Origin: Diadophis punctatus similis
Lineage: Eukaryota; Chordata; Lepidosauria; Squamata; Dipsadidae
Reading direction: 5' to 3'
NCBI GenBank assembly: GCA_023053685.1
Contig: JALIGW010000005.1
Location: 25,859,501 to 25,923,500 of the forward strand
DNA: 64,000 bases
Shown: positions 34,485 through 64,000 of the stretch, in pieces
How the letters are laid out: each line of letters opens with the position of its first letter
Numbering within the stretch: the stretch's first letter is position 1
The notes under the pieces: model-generated
Databases searched by the model: none
Told to the model about the DNA's origin: nothing
What the model saw: only the letters and a program-made list of their open reading frames with translations
Made by a program: the position numbers and the translations under genes

Positions 34485-34718
34485 TAATTGCTGAGGTGGT
34501 GCAGGGGTTAGAGTGGGGTACTGCAGGCCACTTTAGCTGACTGTGATCCGCAGGTCAGAGGTTCAAATCTCACCCAACTCAAGGTTGACTCAGCCTTCCA
34601 TCCTTCCGAGGTAGGTAAAATGAGGACCCAGATTGTTGGGGGCAATATAAATATACATTGCTTACTGGTGTAAACAGCTTAGAGAGTGCTTGCACTGTGA
34701 GGCAGTATATAAATGTCA
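34485..34718 (+). repeat. tRNA-derived Sauria-type SINE
   Basis: A-box-like gctgaggtggtgcaggggtta, B-box ggttcaaatctc, conserved body gttgactcagccttccatcc and the end gtgaggcagtatataaatg, followed by an (AAAT)n tail. Complete structure. Confidence 0.85.
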
Positions 34719-34725
34719 TAACAAA

Positions 34726-34800
<75 letters not shown>

Positions 34801-34803
34801 AAA
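34719..34803. repeat. (AAAT)n tail, ~20 units
   Basis: Long uninterrupted AAAT microsatellite grown from the SINE tail. Confidence 0.95.
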
Positions 34804-35364
34804 AGAATCACACTCAGATCTATGATGGAAAGAAACAACTTAGGGAAAAACAACTTGGGGAACTTTAGATAGACAATTTCAAGCATTTCTGATTTTAAAA
34901 ATGTGGAATAAGAGAAAAATCTACAAGATAAGGAAAAAACAGCAACCTAAGAATAAAAATTATACACAAAGACACATAAATACACACATATTAATGTGTA
35001 TATTAAATGAATAAGTGGAATTTGCCATAGTGCAGGAATAATGCTAGGAAGAAGATATTAAATGAATCGGATAATTAAAAGGAAGAATTTAAACATCTTT
35101 TTAAATTTGTTTATACAGAATTTGTACTGAATTAGGAAAAGCACTATTAATATAATTACTGAATTTGCATGAATTTATTTTGCAGTCTAGAGGACTTCAA
35201 AACTTTTTCAAACTCTTATTGTACAGGATTATTTTTTAGGCAAAGCAATATACCACTCATTTAAATAATTGAGACACACTGGAAAATGTTGCAACAAGAA
35301 ATCTACAAACCACAAGTAGACTACTACCATATTTCAGAAACCACATAGACTACTACAATCACAT

Positions 35365-35665
35365 CAGAGGTGAGTTTCAGCAGGTTCTGATCAGTTCTGG
35401 AGAACCGGTAGCAGAAATTTTGAGTAGTTCGGAGATCTGGTAAATACCACCTCTGACTGGCGCTGGCCCCACCCCCATCTATTCTCTGCCTCCCGAGTCC
35501 CAGCTGATTGGGAGGAAATGGGGATTTTGCAGTAACCTTCCCCTGGAGTGGGGAGGGAATGGAGATTTTACAGTATCCTTCCCCTGCCACGCCCACCAAG
35601 CCACGCCATGCCCACCAAGCCATGCCCACAGAACCATTAGTAAAAAAATTGGAATCCCACCACTG
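35365..35665. mobile_element. Non-autonomous hAT element
   Basis: Termini cagaggtgagtttcagc and ggaatcccaccactg. Exact 8-bp duplication aatcacat at 35357-35364 and 35666-35673. The interior has cacgcccaccaagcca repeats. Confidence 0.88.
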
Positions 35666-35673
35666 AATCACAT

Positions 35674-36430
35674 GGAATCAGCGTAGCACACAAGCCAACT
35701 AAAGCCTTTCAAAACATCCTAAGCAAACCAAAAGACCCAGCAACCCCAGAAGAAAACAACACACAGTGTAAGAACTGCAGCAACCACTAGATAAAACAAC
35801 AGGCAGAAGACTGGCAGGACACCAACTGGGAGTCAGAAGGCATGACTGATTCTTTAATTTCACAACAGATTCTTTAATTTCACAACAAATGGACAAATTT
35901 AACCATAGTTTCAATTGGGAAAATGTGACAATCCTAGACCAGGCAAAGCCCAAAAATACCAGGGAATTTATAGAAGCCTGGCACTCTGACAAATCAGCCA
36001 TCAATAGATACATAGACATTAACAACATATATAGACTATGCAAAAGAGACAATCAATCAGCCCAAAAGAGAAAAAGACTCCAGCACCTTTCTACCTGTAA
36101 TCAGCACTCAGGTCGGCATAGATTAACTCCAAGGTCAACTTCAAACCAACAATTCAAGTAAGCAATACCCCAATCAAGAAATTGTCAAAGAGCCATCAAT
36201 AAACATACCAATCAAAGAATCCCTAAGACTGCCCCCACCCAAACCGGCAAGATACCAGAATATAAGCTGACAGCAAACAACACTCCTTACTAGCACTGGT
36301 GATGCTACCTAGTTAGGGTAATGAAGAAAATGCAAGAAAACCAGCAAGCTCAGGGAGCACCAAGGACCCCTCATTTCAACCCTGAGCTACAAATATTCTC
36401 CTTTATTGGAACAATCAGCCTGGCAGGTAA
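35674..36430 (+). mobile_element. Penelope-like retroelement remnant
   Basis: The plus-strand frame 35889-36160 encodes NHSFNWENVTILDQAKPKNT then REFIEAWHS and INRYIDINNIY. I recognise this as the C-terminal GIY-YIG endonuclease segment of Penelope-like elements. It is followed by the family's 3' sequence (cagggagcaccaaggacccc, ctacaaatattctcctttat). Upstream frames are broken, so it is inactive. The hAT element 35365-35665 sits at its left end. Confidence 0.65.
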
Positions 36431-37004
36431 TAAAAGAAACTGTCAATATAACGTGTTAAATCAATGTACATGCCAATTTGGATAATAAATGGTAAAAATT
36501 CATTGCAAAAGATTATCCTTTAATTTACAGTAATTTAGCTCAACTTGAAGGAGACTTTTCTTAATGTTATGTATGGATTACATTTGCAGTCAATTTGTGA
36601 TGACTTGATGAAATACAGAAGTAGTCCTTTTCTATAATCAGAAATAATTCTAATAACTAATTTTGTAATTGTGTGCACAGAGGTCCAGGGAGGTTTTTAA
36701 AAAATGAGGTTCAGGGCTTCAAATATTTACAGATCTTAATTGGTGAAGGATATTTTATAATTCAATGAATGAACTTGAATAGTTTGAAACCAAACTGGAA
36801 TTTGTGATTAAACTATATTCAGTAGGAGTTACAAGGCTTTAACAAATATGCCTTTAATTTCTTAAAGTATCTTTGCATTTTCTATTGAAGAAATTTTAAT
36901 ACCTGCCTACTTGCACTTTGTAGCACTCACCCGTCTGCCAGCCTGTTTGCAAGCCACCTAAGGAATGGTTTGTTGGTACTTGCAACGTCCTGATAATTTA
37001 TTTA

Positions 37005-37188
37005 TTCTTAGCTTATTGTAAGCCAGCAGGTCCTCTCTTAATGGCCTGCAATCTTCACTTAATGACAATAACTGGGATTTCCAGGATTGCCATTACTAAG
37101 TGACGCTGTGACATCATGCTTTGTGACCACATCACTTAAGGACACAAATTCCAGCCACAATTACTATAGTTAAGTGAAGATTACCTGT
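37005..37188. repeat. Short TIR element related to the Tigger-like family
   Basis: Reads cagcaggtcctctcttaatg to gttaagtgaagattacctg with cacttaatgac-type subrepeats. It abuts the next copy, sharing the TA between them. Confidence 0.5.
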
Positions 37189-37189
37189 A

Positions 37190-37573
37190 CAGGTAGTCCT
37201 CAACTTACAACAGTTCATTTAGTGAACTGTTACAAGGGCACTGAAAAAAGTGACTTATGACCATTTTTCACACTTAGGACCATTGCAGCATCCCTACGGT
37301 CATATGATCAAAATCAGATGCTTGGTAACTGGTTCATACTTATGACCGTTGCTGTGTCCCAAGATCATGTGATACTTTTTGTGACCTTCTGACACACAGT
37401 CAATGGGGAATCCAGATTCACTCAACAACTGTGTTGCTAACTTAACAAGTGCAATGATTCACTTAACAATTGTAGCAAGAAAGGTCGTAAAATAGGGCAA
37501 ACTCACTTAACAAATGTTTACCTAGCAACATAAATGTTGGGCTCAATTGTGGTTGTAATTCGAGGACTACCCG
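37190..37573. repeat. Tigger-like TIR element, copy 3
   Basis: caggtagtcctcaacttaca at the left, ttcgaggactacccg at the right, TA on each side. Non-coding. Confidence 0.82.
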
Positions 37574-37827
37574 TAGTTCATTTACAGATAGCCAGTAGAT
37601 GGCACTAAACATTTCCATATTGCATACTTTTCTCTTAAAATATTTTAATAAGATTTATTTATAACATGTATTATTAGAAGTATTGTTCCTTTTTCATTGT
37701 CGAAAAATAGCAAAGTGGTTCATAGATGCAATAATAATCAGAATCAAAATACTTCGTTGGCAAAAAGAAGTTAATAGCTGTAGGCCAAATTAAAAAGAGG
37801 AAATTCTTTAAAATTCTTCAACTATAG

Positions 37828-38191
37828 GTAACTCTTGGTTAATGGGGCTGAAATTACTGTCATTAAGCAACACAGTTGGAAAGCATGACATCATGTGATA
37901 TGCCACCTACCAATGGAAATTCCCGCACTTCCAGTTGCTGTCTTTTAGTGAATCACCCTGGGTCATTAAGTAAGGATATTATATGGTCATCATTTGCAAC
38001 GCCCTGCCAGCTTCCCTATTGGCTTCTTTTGTAGGTAACCAGCAAAAAGGTTGCAAATGATATCATGTGACTTTGAGAACCTTGCAAAAACAGCTGCAAA
38101 TTCAAGGTACAGTGATGAGCACCACTTGGCCAGAAAGTTTGAAAGGTTGCTGAATGAGTGGTCACTAAGTGAGAATCACCTATATTATTTA
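37828..38191. repeat. TIR element of a second Tigger-like subfamily
   Basis: Left taggtaactcttggttaatg, right gtcactaagtgagaatcaccta, with inner catgacatcatgtgat. Related in design to 50651-50910. Confidence 0.55.
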
Positions 38192-38199
38192 TCTGCAAT

Positions 38200-40250
38200 A
38201 ATGTTGAAAGTAATATTGTTAAAAGCATTAAACTTGTTACTGATTTTTCATGTCGATGAAATTATTTTTTAAAAATATGCCATTTGTACGTCAAGTTATT
38301 TTATTTTATTTTATTTTACAAAAAGGTTCACAACATTTGCCATTTTAACAGAAATTGCGCAACTGATTTTTCTACCTCTAAATTACAAAAGTGATTTGTG
38401 CAAAACTGCAAATAACTTTATACGGGTGCAAAGCTTAGAGGTGGAAGCACCATTAACTAATTTTGAAATATTCTATAGTCTCTAAAATACATATTAATAT
38501 GAGTTTTCAGACAATGTAAACATTAAAAATTATATCTAAATTTTGGCATTTGTATCCAGCATAATACCTTTATTCATCAACACAATTACATTTCCAAAAA
38601 TGAGATATTAAAAACTTTTCAAAAACATTTTGTAAATCAAGCCTGGACAGAATTTCATGTATGCCTGATACTGGAAAGAGGTTATCATATAAAAGCATTC
38701 ATTAAATTTGGTGGACCATATGTGTTAGTCTTGATTTACAGATCTGAATTGGTTATTCATAATAAGCGCCTCCTAAACCATATATTAGGAAACATAATTA
38801 TTCAACACTGTGCCCAATTTTTCAATATTCAAATGCATTATGTTTTTCAAAATATGTTATTTATACAAGCTGTGATTATGATGTGACTTTAAACAAAGGC
38901 TGTAACACTGTAAGGATACAAATTCCTCACCAGAAAACTACTCTTTAATCAAATCTTTGGTTTAATGAATCCATGCAGAAATGTTATATTATGTTTCCAG
39001 CAAAATTACCATCAGGGCTGGTATGTCAGAAATGTGGCATCATTGCACTTTAATGAAAAATGGTACAAATTACTATTATGAACCTGAAATGATTTGACAT
39101 GCTTGATGAGCCGAGTCAGTTGTGGTTTTTTCATTAAATCATAGTTAAGAAAACATGTCTTATTATTATGTTTCAGCATGCAGTTGACCCTTTGTCTCAT
39201 GTTGATATAATAGTTATTAACATGACTATCAAAATGGTCAGGTAAAGCTATAAACAAAAATGTATAACTTTCACAGATTTATGATATGAAAACAGAAGTA
39301 TCATCTATTTCAGTGTTAGAAGAAAACATTTAAAATATATTCACGTTTTACCTGGGAAGTTGAAAGAATCTTTAGACATATCTTACAATAACATGGTCAT
39401 TTAAACACTTAAGAATAAGTGTTTAAAATCTTCCTGTGTAGGAAGATTCAGCAGTAAACATGCAGATCAACAATACGGTGCTGTCAAGTCACATTTGTTG
39501 ATTTTAAGGCAATACGAATCACTTTCTGATCTTTTCTCAAGTAGATAACACTACACTACGGCCCTTCTTTCACTGATTGATTGATTTTTGTAATCTGTCT
39601 TGTGCTTCACTCATCCACATCATCATATTCCATTCACATTGTTTCTTAATGTAATAAACTGACTACAAAGAACCAATTGCACGTTTTAAAAAATCAGAGC
39701 AACTGTACAATTAACAAATCTGTCATCGAAGTAAGAGCAGCAGTCTCCCCCAATTTTTACCGGGATCAACAACAAGGGAATTTTTATGACAGATTTAACA
39801 ATTCCTTCCCTAACTTTGACTACTAACTTCAATAGGTGTTTTCTTGAAATGTTAAGAATTAATATATGTTAGGGGTGAAGAGAGAAAGAAAGGGAGGAAT
39901 CTCATTGGGCCCACAACTAGAAAAGAAAAGCCTTCATTATTCTTCTAATAAAAATTGCACAAACATGTCCTACATTTTATAAGTCTGACAGGATTTCTGA
40001 TCACATTTACTACAATATCTAGTTTGGCCATAAAAGACTTGTATTGGTATGAGTATTACTTATAAAAACAATATCCTGTGGTCTAATAATTAAGGCAGCA
40101 TTTTCTTTCCTAAATAATGATTTGGTAATTTAATTAAACCTGTTTTAGAAATTAAACTGAGGTCTTCATTTGTATATTTCTAAAAATAACACTTTTAATT
40201 CATTTTGCTAATACAATGTTTTTCCTAGTGGCATACAGTACGTGTCTTTA
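38200..40250. other. 3' flank of the ADAM gene
   Basis: AT-rich, with a (TTTTA)n patch near 38296. No coding frame. On the gene's strand a candidate AATAAA lies at 38574-38569, 1.7 kb past the stop codon; closer signals were not found, so the 3' UTR length is open. Confidence 0.4.
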
Positions 40251-40257
40251 TAAGTCT

Positions 40258-63896
<23,639 letters not shown>

Positions 63897-64000
63897 CTGT
63901 AAATATACAATTTATTGCTATTATATAGGTTTCAGTAAATTTAGATAATTTCTTCCAAATTGTCCCATCTCTGATTTCATCTCTGATACCCTCTAAGCCA

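Noticed and set aside
16669..34718. tRNA genes at 16669, 20281 and 34485
   Set aside because: A- and B-box-like motifs belong to SINEs with long non-tRNA bodies and simple-repeat tails; no complete cloverleaf.

Overview
The window looks like nuclear DNA of a squamate reptile, most likely a snake. Its genes have vertebrate intron/exon structure, vertebrate synteny and an AT-rich background. It is dense in repeats I associate with snakes and lizards: CR1-type LINEs, tRNA-derived Sauria-type SINEs, Penelope-like remnants, many hAT-type elements with 8-bp target duplications, and several copies of a Tigger-like TIR element beginning CAGGTAGTCCTCGACTTA. No prokaryotic, organellar or CRISPR features are present. 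The species assignment is inference.

Three host protein-coding genes were reconstructed exon by exon from splice sites and reading frame. (1) IKZF5 (Pegasus, Ikaros-family zinc finger) lies on the + strand. A CpG-rich 5' end sits at the window start, and the three coding exons at 12019-13848 give 419 residues. (2) PSTK (phosphoseryl-tRNA(Sec) kinase) lies on the - strand in six coding exons (31596 down to 19489) giving 346 residues; it converges tail-to-tail on IKZF5, as in human 10q26. (3) A membrane-anchored ADAM metalloprotease closest to ADAM9 lies on the - strand. Fourteen exons (63896 down to 40258) encode the last 609 residues: metalloprotease with intact zinc motif, disintegrin, cysteine-rich, EGF-like, transmembrane and a repetitive proline-rich tail. 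Its signal peptide, prodomain and the start of the protease lie beyond the right edge.

Layout: 1-13.9 kb IKZF5, mostly first introns with repeats; 13.9-19.4 kb IKZF5 3' UTR and the convergent gap; 19.5-31.6 kb PSTK, whose introns hold a 5'-truncated CR1 with a nearly open reverse transcriptase, a dead Tc1 transposase and a 1.5-kb hAT element; 31.6-34.5 kb PSTK upstream exon and promoter area; 34.5-40.2 kb intergenic repeats; 40.2-64 kb the ADAM gene with heavily transposon-filled introns.

The most unusual object is the hAT element at 29085-30592. It has a perfect 8-bp duplication and is nested in an older palindromic element. Its core is a ~1.15-kb GC-rich palindrome, and each arm appears to carry the promoter, TATA box, 5' UTR and first ~20 codons of a HES1-like gene. 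A second hAT-like element (about 52927-53660) carries a fragment of a coiled-coil protein gene. Together they suggest hAT elements in this lineage capture host gene pieces. Other points of note are a concerted loss of one disulfide pair in the ADAM catalytic domain, a coding minisatellite in its tail, and the position of an ADAM9-like gene beside PSTK/IKZF5.
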